A stretch of 64,000 nt of DNA from Marinobacterium mangrovicola (GTDB taxonomy: Bacteria; Pseudomonadota; Gammaproteobacteria; Pseudomonadales; Balneatricaceae). Below are positions 42,056-52,400 of this stretch, one piece after another (within the stretch, counting starts at the first letter, position 1; each line of letters opens with the position of its first letter). Below the pieces are notes generated by a model. The model ran no database searches. It saw only the letters and a list, made by a program, of their open reading frames with translations, and had not been told where the DNA came from. The stretch covers positions 682,001 through 746,000 of the forward strand of contig NZ_SMFU01000008.1 in the NCBI RefSeq assembly GCF_004339595.1, read 5' to 3'. The translations under genes and the position numbers were made by a program.

Positions 42056-42694
42056 ATGACAACTCAGGTCGATGCAGTTCTGAATACCTCGCCGGTAATG
42101 CCGGTGCTGGTGATTGAGAGGGTAGAAGACGCAGTGCCCCTGGCCAATGCGCTTAAGGCCGGTGGGCTGCGCGTGCTGGAGGTGACCCTGCGCACCGAAG
42201 CGGCGCTGGATGCGATGCGGGCTATTGCCGCAGAAGTGGATGATGTGATCGTCGGCGCCGGTACCGTGACCCGGGTCGAAGAGCTGGAAAAGGTGCGCCA
42301 GGCCGGTGGCACCTTCGCCATTAGTCCCGGCGCGACGCCGGCTCTGCTTAAGGCCGGTGTCGAATGGGACCTGCCTTACCTGCCGGCAATCAGCACCGTA
42401 TCCGAGCTGATGTGCGGTCTGGAAGCGGGTTATACCGGATTCAAGTTTTTCCCGGCCGAAGCGAATGGGGGAGTGGCGGCGCTCAAGTCGATCGCGGGGC
42501 CTTTCCCCGATGTACGCTTCTGCCCCACCGGCGGTATCGGCGAGAACAACTACCGGGATTACCTGAAGCTGCCCAATGTCTGCTGTGTAGGCGGCTCCTG
42601 GATCGTTCCCGGCGATCTGATTCGCTCCGGGGACTGGGCTGGTATCACCGAACTGGCGCGTAGCGCGGTGGAAGGTGCCAGCCAGCTGAGTTAA
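42056..42694 (+). CDS. eda: KDPG/KHG aldolase (Eda)
   Basis: A 212-residue class I aldolase with the catalytic Glu in [12 protein letters not shown], the phosphate loop VIVGAGTV and the Schiff-base Lys in [13 protein letters not shown]. It splits KDPG to pyruvate and glyceraldehyde-3-phosphate. Between edd and pgl, as in related bacteria. Confidence 0.97.
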   Translation: MTTQVDAVLNTSPVMPVLVIERVEDAVPLANALKAGGLRVLEVTLRTEAALDAMRAIAAEVDDVIVGAGTVTRVEELEKVRQAGGTFAISPGATPALLKAGVEWDLPYLPAISTVSELMCGLEAGYTGFKFFPAEANGGVAALKSIAGPFPDVRFCPTGGIGENNYRDYLKLPNVCCVGGSWIVPGDLIRSGDWAGITELARSAVEGASQLS

Positions 42695-42732
42695 CCCCAG
42701 TAAGCCAAGCGAATCCCTGGACGGCAAACGGT

Positions 42733-43464
42733 ATGAGTGAACTGAATCTTCACCCCGAATTGAATCCCTGCGTCACCCTGGAAGCGTTCGCAGCGCGTGC
42801 CGGGCTTGAGCAGCAACTTTGCGAACGTATCAGCACCTTGCTGAGCCGTGGTATAGCGGAAAGAGGTTCGGCCGCTCTGGTGGTGTCCGGCGGGCGCACA
42901 CCGGCGGCGCTGTTTCAGTGCCTGTCACGGCAGCCGCTGGACTGGTCTAAAGTGACGATCACCCTGGCCGACGAGCGCTGGGTCGATAACCAGCACGAGG
43001 ATTCCAACGAGCGCAGTGTGTGCGAGAACCTGCTGCAGAACGACGCTGCCGCGGCGAAGTTTCTGTCGCTGTATAACGGTGAACAGACTCCGGCCGCAGG
43101 GCAGGCGGCGCTGGAGTCCAGGTTGGCAGCTTTGCCCCGGCGTATCGATGCGGTCATCCTGGGTATGGGGGAGGACGGTCATACCGCCTCTTTCTTCCCG
43201 GGGGCGCAGGAGCTTGGTGAAGCGTTAGCGCCCGAGCCTTATAGCGCCTGTACTGCAGTGACACCGCCAGAGGCGCCCTGGCCCAGAATGACGCTGACAC
43301 TGCCGCGACTGCTGGCCAGTGCGCAGATCTTTGTGCATCTGTGCGGCGACGCGAAGCTGCCCGTACTGGAACAGGCACTGGCGCCGGGTGAGGTCGAAGC
43401 GATGCCGATCCGCTCGGTATTGCGTCAATCGGAGACGCCGGTGGCGGTTTACTGGGCGCCCTGA
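42733..43464 (+). CDS. pgl: 6-phosphogluconolactonase (Pgl)
   Basis: A 243-residue DevB-type lactonase: LVVSGGRTPAALFQCL, VTITLADERWV, and the catalytic segment ILGMGEDGHTASFFPGA. It makes 6-phosphogluconate, the substrate of Edd. Last gene of the operon and directly followed by a terminator. zwf and hexR, often linked, are not in this window. Confidence 0.95.
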   Translation: MSELNLHPELNPCVTLEAFAARAGLEQQLCERISTLLSRGIAERGSAALVVSGGRTPAALFQCLSRQPLDWSKVTITLADERWVDNQHEDSNERSVCENLLQNDAAAAKFLSLYNGEQTPAAGQAALESRLAALPRRIDAVILGMGEDGHTASFFPGAQELGEALAPEPYSACTAVTPPEAPWPRMTLTLPRLLASAQIFVHLCGDAKLPVLEQALAPGEVEAMPIRSVLRQSETPVAVYWAP

Positions 43465-43484
43465 ATGACTTCAGTAGTTCAATT

Positions 43485-43518
43485 AAAAAAGGCCCAGAGC
43501 TTTAAACTCTGGGCCTTT
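43485..43518. terminator. Bidirectional terminator between pgl and the tartrate dehydrogenase gene
   Basis: AAAAAAGGCCCAGAG and CTCTGGGCCTTT form a nine-pair hairpin with A and T flanks, between convergent genes. Confidence 0.88.
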
Positions 43519-43587
43519 GCTGTTTGACGCTCAGTGTCTGAGTGTCGAGGGGGGACTGTAGTTAGCCTATGCAGTCAGCCGATGCAG

Positions 43588-44649
43588 TTAGCCGATCGCG
43601 TCTTCGACCGCCTTGCCCAGCTCAATGGTGGTGGCGGAACCACCCATGTCACCGGTCAGAGCCTTGGCGTCGCGCAGCACGGTTTCCATCGCTTCCATCA
43701 GGCTGTCGTGGATGTTGTCGTAGCCCAGGTGCTGCATCATCATCGCACCGGCCCAGATGGTGCCCAGCGGGTTGGCGATGCCTTTGCCGGCGATATCCGG
43801 GGCGGAACCGTGTACCGGTTCGAACATGGATGGGAAGTTCTTTTCCGGGTTGATGTTGGCGGACGGTGCGATCGCGATGGTGCCGGTGCAGCCCGGGCCC
43901 AGGTCGGAGAGAATATCGCCGAACAGGTTGGAACCGACGACCACGTCGAAGTGTTCCGGCATGCGCACGAAGTTCGCGGTTAGGATATCGATGTGGTACT
44001 GATCCACATTGATTTCCGGGTATTGCTTGGCCATCTCTTCAACACGGCTATCCCACCAGGGCATAGAATGGTAGATTCCGTTAGATTTTGTCGCAGATGA
44101 GAGATGCTTTTTCGGGCGGCTCTGGGCCAGATCGAAGGCGTAACGCAGGATACGGTCGGTACCGCGGCGGGTGAAGATCGCCTGCTGAGAGACGACTTCG
44201 TGCTCGGTGCCTTCGTACTGAATACCGCCAACGGAGGAGTATTCGCCCTCGACGTTTTCACGCACAACGTAAAAATCGATGTCGCCCGGCTTTTTGCCGG
44301 CCAGTGGGCAGGGGACACCTTCGAACAGGCGTACAGGGCGCAGGTTCACGTACTGTTCGAACTCACGGCGGATCGGCAGCAGCAGACCCCAGAGGGAGAT
44401 GTGGTCAGGCACACCCGGATAACCGACGGCGCCCAGGTAGATCGCATCGAACTGCTTGAGCTGTTCGATACCGTCTTCCGGCATCATGCGGCCTGTCTTG
44501 TGGTAGGTCTCGCAGGACCAGTCGAATTCGGTCCATTCGTATTCGACACCGAACTTGCGACCGGCGGCTTCCAGCGCACGGATACCTTCGGGGATAACTT
44601 CTTTGCCGATGCCATCACCGGGAATGACTGCAATCTTCACCTTCGCCAT
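43588..44649 (-). CDS. Tartrate dehydrogenase / D-malate dehydrogenase family
   Basis: A 353-residue beta-decarboxylating dehydrogenase of the isocitrate/isopropylmalate family: VIPGDGIGKEVIPEG, NLRPVRLFEGVP, the YVVRENVEGEYS loop typical of TtuC/DmlA, SNLFGDILSDLG and EPVHGSAPDIAGKGIANP. It oxidises tartrate or D-malate with NAD. A LysR regulator is divergently transcribed, as in dmlA-dmlR. D-malate and tartrate dehydrogenases cannot be told apart here. Confidence 0.9.
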   Translation of the reverse strand: MAKVKIAVIPGDGIGKEVIPEGIRALEAAGRKFGVEYEWTEFDWSCETYHKTGRMMPEDGIEQLKQFDAIYLGAVGYPGVPDHISLWGLLLPIRREFEQYVNLRPVRLFEGVPCPLAGKKPGDIDFYVVRENVEGEYSSVGGIQYEGTEHEVVSQQAIFTRRGTDRILRYAFDLAQSRPKKHLSSATKSNGIYHSMPWWDSRVEEMAKQYPEINVDQYHIDILTANFVRMPEHFDVVVGSNLFGDILSDLGPGCTGTIAIAPSANINPEKNFPSMFEPVHGSAPDIAGKGIANPLGTIWAGAMMMQHLGYDNIHDSLMEAMETVLRDAKALTGDMGGSATTIELGKAVEDAIG

Positions 44650-44778
44650 GGGGAGACCTCTGTTCTGAACTGTTCTGTTATTAGCGTGATCGATGGCTGT
44701 GCCATCCTGATGCCACAGAGTATAAGCTACACTAATCGTGTTTGAAGTGTGCTTTAGTAAAGCTAAGGATTACGAACT

Positions 44779-45681
44779 GTGAAACAACTTCCCGCGTTGA
44801 CCGACCTCCGTGTCTTTGTGGTTGCCGCCCAACTGGAAGGGTTCAGCCTGGCTGCAGACCAACTGCGCGTATCGCCGGCCTACGTCAGCAAGCGGATCGC
44901 TCTGCTCGAGCAGGTGCTTGGCGTAACGCTTTTCGTGCGCAGTGCACGGCAGGTCCGGTTGAGTCTGGAGGGAAAGATCGCCCTGAGATGGGCGCAGCGT
45001 CTGCTGGAAAATATGGAGCAGATGCAGCTGGAGATCAGCCGGGAGCATCAGGTCCCCAAGGGGCGAATACGGATAGTCACCAGTACCGGTTTTGGCAGTT
45101 TCTGCGTGGCGCCTCTGCTGTCACAACTGGCCGACCGTTATCCTGAGCTTGAGATCGATCTGGAGCTGCTGGATCGCCCGGTGGATCTTGTCTCCGAGGG
45201 GTTTGATCTGGAGCTGCGTGTGGGCGGGCTGCTGCCGCAGAGCATGATCGCCCGCAAGCTCGCTACCAATCGCCGTATTCTATGCGCCTCGCCCGACTAT
45301 ATTGCGCGTCAGGGTTGCCCGGACAGTCTTGAGGATCTGCACAAGCATCGCTGCATCGCGATCAGGGAAAGGGACCAGATCCCCGGTCAGTGGCTGCTGC
45401 AGGGCCCCGCCGGCAGTCGAACTCTCGAGTTGCGAGCTCCGATGAGCACCAACAACGGCGCGGTAGCCAAACTCTGGTGTCTGGATGGCCAGGGGATCAT
45501 GCTGCGTTCCGCCTGGAACATTAAGCAGGAGCTGGCCAGCGGGACTCTGGTCCAGGTGCTCCCCGGGTTCGCCCAGGAAGCGGATATTCATGCCATCTAT
45601 TCCACCCGCCTGGAAACCTCAGCCAAGCTGCGCGCTTGTGTCACCCTTTTGGAACAGGCATTGGCTGATCAGTCTGAGTAA
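44779..45681 (+). CDS. LysR-family regulator, DmlR-like
   Basis: A 300-residue LysR-type regulator with an N-terminal winged helix (LRVFVVAAQLEGFSLAADQLRVSPAYVSKRIALLEQVLGV) and a substrate-binding domain (GRIRIVTSTGFGSFCVAPLLSQLADRYPELEIDLE). GTG start at 44779. Divergent from the tartrate/D-malate dehydrogenase, which it presumably activates; the shared 130-base region holds its operator. Confidence 0.9.
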   Translation: MKQLPALTDLRVFVVAAQLEGFSLAADQLRVSPAYVSKRIALLEQVLGVTLFVRSARQVRLSLEGKIALRWAQRLLENMEQMQLEISREHQVPKGRIRIVTSTGFGSFCVAPLLSQLADRYPELEIDLELLDRPVDLVSEGFDLELRVGGLLPQSMIARKLATNRRILCASPDYIARQGCPDSLEDLHKHRCIAIRERDQIPGQWLLQGPAGSRTLELRAPMSTNNGAVAKLWCLDGQGIMLRSAWNIKQELASGTLVQVLPGFAQEADIHAIYSTRLETSAKLRACVTLLEQALADQSE

Positions 45682-45763
45682 AAATAGGGAAGCGGCGCTT
45701 AAGGGCGCCGATTGGTTAATATCGGGTTTAGGTCCAACCGGCCACCACTGACAGGGATGAAGC

Positions 45764-47932
45764 ATGCTAAGCAACGCACAAACCACGCAGTACCTTATTT
45801 GCAGAGATGCGGGCAGCAACAGCTATAGCACCTATGCGGTCGACTTCGAGGGGGCGGAGCTATTTTCACCGCTGCCACAAGGGAGTGATGGACGGCTGGA
45901 CGCCGGCACCCGGGTTGCGCAGGTCGGAGGATACCTGCTGAGCTGGAGTGCGCGCTGCAGCCAGAGTGGCAAGGATGGCTACCTGTATCGACTGCTGGAT
46001 TTTGACCCCGAGACTGAGGATCCGCTCAACGCCAAGGCCCTGCAGAGCGGCTTTTGGCCACAGGAAAAATTCTGGGGCTACCGTGACTATTACAGCGAGA
46101 ACCCCAATGAAGGTGCGCAGCTTGACCTTATCCCCATGGGAAGCTTCGTGCTGCAGATGATTCCATCTAAGGGGCGAGGCACCTTCGAGCTCTGGAACTT
46201 CGATCCGGCACCCCAGTCGCCGGGTTCATCCGACCCGCTGCCGGCTCCCTATACCGGCCAGAACGGTTTCCAGCTGATCCGCAAGGACCACCTGCTGCTG
46301 CCGATCGGCAACTATGTACTGGAGCGGTTGCCTGAGCGCAGCCGTTATCGTCTCTGGAGTTTCGATCCCCAGCAGACGTCGCCACTGTCGTTGCCCGCCG
46401 TTCAGGAGGGGATCTGGCCCGATATCGGCGAGGAGCGCGAGCTGGTTGTGCTCGGCGACAAGGTGCTGGACCGCTGTCTGAACACCGGTACTTACCGTCT
46501 CTGGGACTTCGATCCCGCGGCGCAAAATGTGCTGGTGGGGCCGCTCAGGGAAGGTGTGCTGCCTGAGGGGATCAGCGCGGATTCTGAGTTGACCGGGTTC
46601 CAGACCAGGCAGCCGGTGGACGCTAACCAGGCGCGCCAACCCGGCAGCATCGATTTTATGCGCTCCAAGATACGCCATGTGGTGTATTACATGCTGGAGA
46701 GCCGCTCTTTCGACAACGTCTGTGGCTGGCTTTATGAAAACGGTGAAGAGGGTTGCAACTATATCGGCCCAGGCGGTGCCTTCGATGGCTCCAGCTATGA
46801 CTACTTCAACTGGAACGGTAATGAGAAGGCCTATGTCAGCCAGTTCAAGGAGGGGCAGCTAAGCGATCAGTGGGACCTGGTCGCTCTGGATCAGGATCCT
46901 TTTCACGATACCACCGACAATCTGCAGCAGATGTTTGCCGGTGCTCCAGGGTACTGGGGCCGGCAGGAACCGGATATGGGCGGCTTTGTACTTAACAATG
47001 CCAACCCCCAGGTGATGGAAACCTTCAGCCCGACGCAGCTGCCGGTGCTGAACGGGCTCGCCAGGGAGTTTGCTATTTCCGACCGCTGGTTCAGCTCCAT
47101 ACCCGGCGGCACCGATGTGAATCGCGCCTTTTCGGTAACCGGTTCCGCCTTCAATAAGCTGGGAACCTGGGAGGGCGGCGATGCCTATAAATACTGGCCC
47201 TATTCGCCGCACCGCCAGTCGCTGTGGAAGTTGCTCTGGAGCCAGGGGATCACCGACTGGAAAATCTACTACCAGGTGCCCTGGGAAGATGAGATCTTCA
47301 CCAACCAGCTCTACCTGAAAGGCCAGATCCCCAGTGTTGATAGCAACGACAAGGCGTTTATCGCCGACCTGGATCGGTTCAAGCAGGATGCGGCGAACGG
47401 CACGCTGCCCGCGTTCAGCTACCTGGAGCCAGCCTGGATAGCGCCCAAGGGCGCAACCTCCTATCACCCGGGCGGCGATCTGGTACCCGGTGAGCGTACG
47501 CTGAACGAGATCTACGAGGCGATCAAACAGGGGCCTGGATGGGAAGAGACCCTGCTGGTCGTTACCTTCGATAAAAACGGCGGTCTTTACGATCACGTGG
47601 CACCGCCCTATGCCGCTAAACCCTGGCCCAACGATCTGAATAACGGTTTTGCATACGACCTGATGGGGCCGCGGGTGCCTGCGATCCTGGTATCGCCCTG
47701 GATACCGGAGAAGAGCATTATCCGCGCTTACGGCAGTACGCCGTTTGATTCGACCTCGTTTGCGGCGACCCTGTTGAAATGGTTTGGTGTACCCCGGCCG
47801 CTTTGGTCCATGGGAGACCGGATGGCGAAGGCTCCGACCTTTGAAAAGGTGTTCCAGCGCGACACTGTGCGCAAGGATGCACCTTCCTTTACACCTCCTT
47901 ATGATAAGACTTACCCAGAACAGACTGATTGA
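45764..47932 (+). CDS. Phosphoesterase (phospholipase C / acid phosphatase superfamily) with N-terminal repeat domain
   Basis: A 722-residue protein. The C-terminal 430 residues are a PF04185-type phosphoesterase: IRHVVYYMLESRSFDNVCGW, SSIPGGTDVNRAFSVTGSAF, TFDKNGGLYDHVAPPYA and GPRVPAILVSPW. The first 285 residues hold four imperfect copies of a unit with the core YRLWxFDPxxxxPL (around 85, 140, 195 and 245), perhaps beta-propeller blades. Unlike secreted phospholipases it has no signal peptide. First gene of a close-packed five-gene run. Substrate unknown. Confidence 0.82.
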   Translation: MLSNAQTTQYLICRDAGSNSYSTYAVDFEGAELFSPLPQGSDGRLDAGTRVAQVGGYLLSWSARCSQSGKDGYLYRLLDFDPETEDPLNAKALQSGFWPQEKFWGYRDYYSENPNEGAQLDLIPMGSFVLQMIPSKGRGTFELWNFDPAPQSPGSSDPLPAPYTGQNGFQLIRKDHLLLPIGNYVLERLPERSRYRLWSFDPQQTSPLSLPAVQEGIWPDIGEERELVVLGDKVLDRCLNTGTYRLWDFDPAAQNVLVGPLREGVLPEGISADSELTGFQTRQPVDANQARQPGSIDFMRSKIRHVVYYMLESRSFDNVCGWLYENGEEGCNYIGPGGAFDGSSYDYFNWNGNEKAYVSQFKEGQLSDQWDLVALDQDPFHDTTDNLQQMFAGAPGYWGRQEPDMGGFVLNNANPQVMETFSPTQLPVLNGLAREFAISDRWFSSIPGGTDVNRAFSVTGSAFNKLGTWEGGDAYKYWPYSPHRQSLWKLLWSQGITDWKIYYQVPWEDEIFTNQLYLKGQIPSVDSNDKAFIADLDRFKQDAANGTLPAFSYLEPAWIAPKGATSYHPGGDLVPGERTLNEIYEAIKQGPGWEETLLVVTFDKNGGLYDHVAPPYAAKPWPNDLNNGFAYDLMGPRVPAILVSPWIPEKSIIRAYGSTPFDSTSFAATLLKWFGVPRPLWSMGDRMAKAPTFEKVFQRDTVRKDAPSFTPPYDKTYPEQTD

Positions 47933-47938
47933 GTTTCC

Positions 47939-48766
47939 ATGTTTCGTTACTTCGGCTTCGGCTCAAACATGAATATCACTTCGCTGCGCGCCAAGGGGGT
48001 CGAACCTCTGGCGTCGCGGCGGGCGGTACTGCATGGCTGGCGACTACGCTTCAATGTGCAGCATTTTTTCCGGCACGAGGGGGGCGTTGGTAATATCGAA
48101 CCCAGCGATGATCCCAACGACCGGGTCTGGGGCGTATTGCATGATTGCCCGGATGAGGCGCTGGCGCCGCTGGATGCCACCGAAGCCTATGGCCATGGTT
48201 ATGACCGGGTGGAGGTTGAAGTGGAGGCTGAAACTGAGGCGGGTAGCGATCATCGGGAAACAGTCTCAGCTATCGTTTATGTCGGTCTGCCGGGTTTTAT
48301 CAATAATGATTGCCGGCCCAGCCAGCGCTATCTGAATATTCTGGCTAAAGGTGCCGAGGACGAGGGGCTGGAAGCGGACTATGTGTGCTATATCCGAGAG
48401 CATCCGGTGCATGAACCGGAGGATTATCCGCCCTTTGAACCGCCAGCGGGGGAGTTCCCCGAGTTCGATGCAGCCTCGTTGGTAAAGCATCCGCTGTATA
48501 CGGCACTCTATGGTGCGGTTTTTGATATGTCGCAGGCACGCGAACAGCATCACTATCTGAAAGGTTTTTTTGGCGGTCGTGATATGACGCTGTTTCACCT
48601 GAAACGGCTCGATCAAAGCGATGGCTGGGAAACCCTGGAAGATATCCGCCTGGGGCGGTTGAACGAGTCTCAGATGCACTACCTCAACGCCTATCTCAAC
48701 GAGTATGATCGGGAATACCGTTATGTAGGTCGTTTTATCTACCGTCAGGAAGAGGATCAGGTTTAA
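47939..48766 (+). CDS. Gamma-glutamylcyclotransferase (AIG2)-like protein
   Basis: A 275-residue protein opening with FRYFGFGSNMNITSL, the substrate loop of the gamma-glutamylcyclotransferase fold, followed by VWGVLHDCPDEALAPLDATEAYGHGYDRVEV, where a Glu serves as the usual catalytic acid. The C-terminal 110 residues are extra and unrecognised. It may act on gamma-glutamyl amines. It begins six bases after the phosphoesterase stop and its stop overlaps the next start. Confidence 0.75.
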   Translation: MFRYFGFGSNMNITSLRAKGVEPLASRRAVLHGWRLRFNVQHFFRHEGGVGNIEPSDDPNDRVWGVLHDCPDEALAPLDATEAYGHGYDRVEVEVEAETEAGSDHRETVSAIVYVGLPGFINNDCRPSQRYLNILAKGAEDEGLEADYVCYIREHPVHEPEDYPPFEPPAGEFPEFDAASLVKHPLYTALYGAVFDMSQAREQHHYLKGFFGGRDMTLFHLKRLDQSDGWETLEDIRLGRLNESQMHYLNAYLNEYDREYRYVGRFIYRQEEDQV

Positions 48767-49482
48767 TGGATAACTTTAGCCCGGCATTACCGCATGGCGT
48801 TTTTGAAGAGGTGTTTCCGGATCTCTTTTTTATCAGCGGCGCCATGGAAACCGAGCTTCAGGGCATGGATTGGCAGTTCAGCCGCAACATGACCGTGGTA
48901 CGCGATGGTGAACGCCTGATACTGGTGAACAGTGTGCGCCTGGATGATGAAGGCCTGGCCGCACTGGACAAGTTGGGCCGCGTTACCGATGTGGTTCGCC
49001 TTGGCTGCCTGCACGGCCGCGACGACGCTTTCTATGTAGACCGATACAACGCGCAGCACTGGGCGCTGCCGGGCATCGAACATGAGTGCCCGGCCGAGTC
49101 GGCCAGAACCCTCTCTGCGGAGGGGGAACTACCGATCTCCGGTGCTTCCCTGTTCGTTTTTAATAGCACCAATATCCCTGAGGCGATTCTCCGTCTCGAT
49201 CGCGAGGGCGGCATTCTGATCGCCTGCGATGCGTTGCAGAACTGGCACGAACCGGATGAATACTTCTCCGATCAATCGCGTCAGATGATGACCGAAATGG
49301 GCTTCTTTACACCGGCGAATCTGGGACCGGTCTGGGTGCAGGCCGCTTCTCCTGCAGGTGATGATTTCACCCGCCTCAAGGATCTCTCTTTCCGTCATGT
49401 TCTTTGTGGCCATGGCCAGCCGCTACGCGATACCGCGTATGAGCAGTTCAGTGATCGCTTCAAGCAGGTGTTCGATATCTGA
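48766..49482 (+). CDS. Metallo-beta-lactamase-fold-like protein, unknown function
   Basis: A 238-residue protein that looks like a metallo-beta-lactamase fold of the kind without the full HxHxDH motif: MTVVRDGERLILVNSVRLDD, CLHGRDDAFYVDRY, GGILIACDALQNWHEPDEY and a final VLCGHGQPL. The metal set may therefore be partial. Start and stop codons overlap its neighbours by one base each, so it is translated with them. No function assigned. Confidence 0.6.
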   Translation: MDNFSPALPHGVFEEVFPDLFFISGAMETELQGMDWQFSRNMTVVRDGERLILVNSVRLDDEGLAALDKLGRVTDVVRLGCLHGRDDAFYVDRYNAQHWALPGIEHECPAESARTLSAEGELPISGASLFVFNSTNIPEAILRLDREGGILIACDALQNWHEPDEYFSDQSRQMMTEMGFFTPANLGPVWVQAASPAGDDFTRLKDLSFRHVLCGHGQPLRDTAYEQFSDRFKQVFDI

Positions 49483-52400
49483 TGCGATCCATAGGGGAAA
49501 CCGGCCTCGGCAGGGCGGCGCTATCATTACCCGATTACGAGTTGATCTCTGTGCTGGAGCGCAGAGGTGATCGTGTGGTGTTTCGTGCGCGTCGCCGTCA
49601 CGATGGTATGGCGGTCGCGCTAGAAACCATCGATGCCGAGTTCCCCAGCCGCCATCAGGTGGCGCGAATTCGCCGCGAAGGGGTGATCGCCCAGCGTCTG
49701 AATGACGTGGAGGGCGTACGCCGTATCCATGAGGTGGTGCCCCACGGCAGCGGCAACCTGGCGCTGGTCGCCGATCTTTACGGCAGTAATCTGGCTCATC
49801 GATTGAACAGCGCACCGGAACAGCGCCTGCCGCTACCGGAAGTGTTGAAGCTGGCGATTCGGCTGGTGCGCATCCTCGGCGGTATTCACGCCCGCGATAT
49901 CGTGCACAAGGCACTCACCCCCGCGCATGTGCTGCTCGATCCCGCCAGTGACAGTCTGGCGTTGTCAGGGTTCGGTATCGCCTCGGAGCTGGATCAGGAG
50001 CGCCAGGCGGTGCAGATGTCACGCAGCCTGGAAGGGCCTTTGCCCTACATGTCGCCGGAGCAGACGGGACGCATGAACCGGGATCTGGATTACCGCTCTG
50101 ACTACTACTCACTGGGTGTTCTGCTCTATGAGCTGCTCACCGGCCAGCTGCCGTTCCAGGGACAAAGCCTGCTGGAATGGGTGCACAGCCATATCAGTCG
50201 CCTGCCCAGGCCGCCCCATGAGATTCAGCCCGATGTACCCGTTGCGGTGTCGGCGATCGTGCTCAAGCTGCTGAGTAAAAGCCCTGAGTCGCGTTATCAG
50301 AGTGCGGCGGGTCTGCTGCATGATCTTGAACACTGTGCCCAGCTGGTGGCTGCTGGGCGTGCGATAGAGCCGTTCGAACTGAGTGAGAAAGATGGCATAC
50401 AGAAGTTCCTGATTCCTCAGACCCTTTATGGGCGTGACCGGGAGCTGAGTTCGCTGCTCGATCTGTTCGAGTCTGCCGTGGCGGGGGGCAACGAGTTCTG
50501 CCTGGTGCACGGTTACTCCGGAGTCGGCAAATCGGCACTGGTTAACGAGATAGACCGGCCGCTGGTGCGTGAGCGTGGTTTTCTGGTGCAGGGCAAGTTT
50601 GATCAGTTTCAGAGCGGTGAGGCTTACAGGGCGCTGGGCAGTGCTTTCCGCAGTCTGGTCCAGCAGGTGCTTGCAGAGCCTGAAGAGCACCTGGCGCAGT
50701 GGCGGCAGCGTTTACAGAGTGCCCTGGCGCCTAATGCGCGGCTGGTCATTGAGCTGGTACCCGAGCTGGAACTGATCATCGGCCCGCAGCCTGCAGTGGC
50801 GAGTCTGCCGCCGGCAGAGGCGCGTAACCGGCTGCAGATCGTTTTGACCGCGTTCCTGCAGGTGTTTGCCGGCGAAGGTCATCCGGTGGTGCTGTTCCTG
50901 GATGACCTGCAGTGGAGCGACGTGCCCACCCTGGAGCTGCTGCGTCGTTTTGTAACCTCCCATGACCTCAGCCATCTGCTGTTGATCGGTGCTTTTCGCA
51001 GCAACGAAGTCAGCGCCGGGCATCCGTTGCGGCTGATGCTGGATGAGCTGGAACCGAAACGCAGCATCCATCAGCTGCCACTGGGGCCGTTGAATCGTGA
51101 TGCGGTGGCGCAGCTTGTGGCCGGCGCCCTATGCCGGGATGTAGAGCAGGCGTTGCCGCTCAGCGAGATGCTTTATAACAAGGCGCAGGGGAATCCTTTC
51201 TTCACCAACGAGCTGCTGCGTCAGCTGCACAAGGAAGGGGTGATTTTTCCAGATCCGGGCAGCGAATGCTGGCACTGGGATATGGACGCAGCGCGCTGGG
51301 CCGGTGTCAGCGACGATGTGGTCGAGTTCATGGTGGATAACCTGCGCCAGCTGGAGCCGGAAACACAGAAAGTGCTGCAGCTCGCCGCCTGCATCGGCAA
51401 CAGTTTCGACCTGCGTACCCTGGCCACCATCTATGAACATTCGGCCGATATGACGGCCGCAGCGCTGCTGCCGGCGCTCAAACAGCACACCCTGTTACCG
51501 CTGCACAGTGATTACCGCCTCTTTGGTGGGCGAGCCGATGTGGCCGATACCAGCAACTGGGCGTTTAGTCCCCACTACCGGTTTCAGCACGACCGGGTGC
51601 AGCAGGCTGCTTATGCTCTGATCGATGTGGATCACCTCGATGAGGTGCATCTTTCCATCGGCCGGCTGATGCTGAGGGACGCCGGTGATCAACTGGCCGA
51701 GTCGCGCCTGGTTGATATCGTCGGTCACCTTAACGAGGGGCGGACGCTGATCGAGGATGCGGGCGAGCGTCTGCAACTGGCTGAGTTGAACCTCAAGGCC
51801 GGGATACGTGCACGTCACTCTTCCGCCTACGAGGCGGCGCTTGATTACCTGCGTGTGGCGCGGGAAATGCTGCCCGATGACCCCTGGTGCGCGGCGCCGC
51901 AAGTGATGCAGGAGCTGGCAGCCGAGACCCAGCTCTGTGCCTACCTGAATGGCCTCACGCAAGAGGCGGACCACTGGATTGAGGTGATGCTCGAGCGGGC
52001 CGATACCGATCTGGAACGGGCCGATATCCTTGCCACACGAACGCGCCAGTGTGTGACGCTGGGACGTATGGATGAGTCTATTCTCGCGGCGATCCAGGGG
52101 CTTGCGGTGCTCGGTGTGGAGTTTACCAAACAGCCGACCGAAGCCGATATCCGGCGTGAGCAGCAGCGTGTGCTCGACTATCTGGGGGAGCGCGATATCG
52201 CCGACCTTGTCGATGCGCCCGAGGTGGATGATGAGGCGGTGCTGATCGCCATGCGGCTGCTGAACGAGATTTTCGCCGCGGCTTTTCTCTCCGGCAGCGG
52301 CAATATCTTCCCCTATCTGGTGCTGAAAGCGGTCAACCTTTCCCTGCGTTACGGTAACTGCCCGGAGTCAGCCTTTGCCTATGCGGCCTACGGCATGCTG

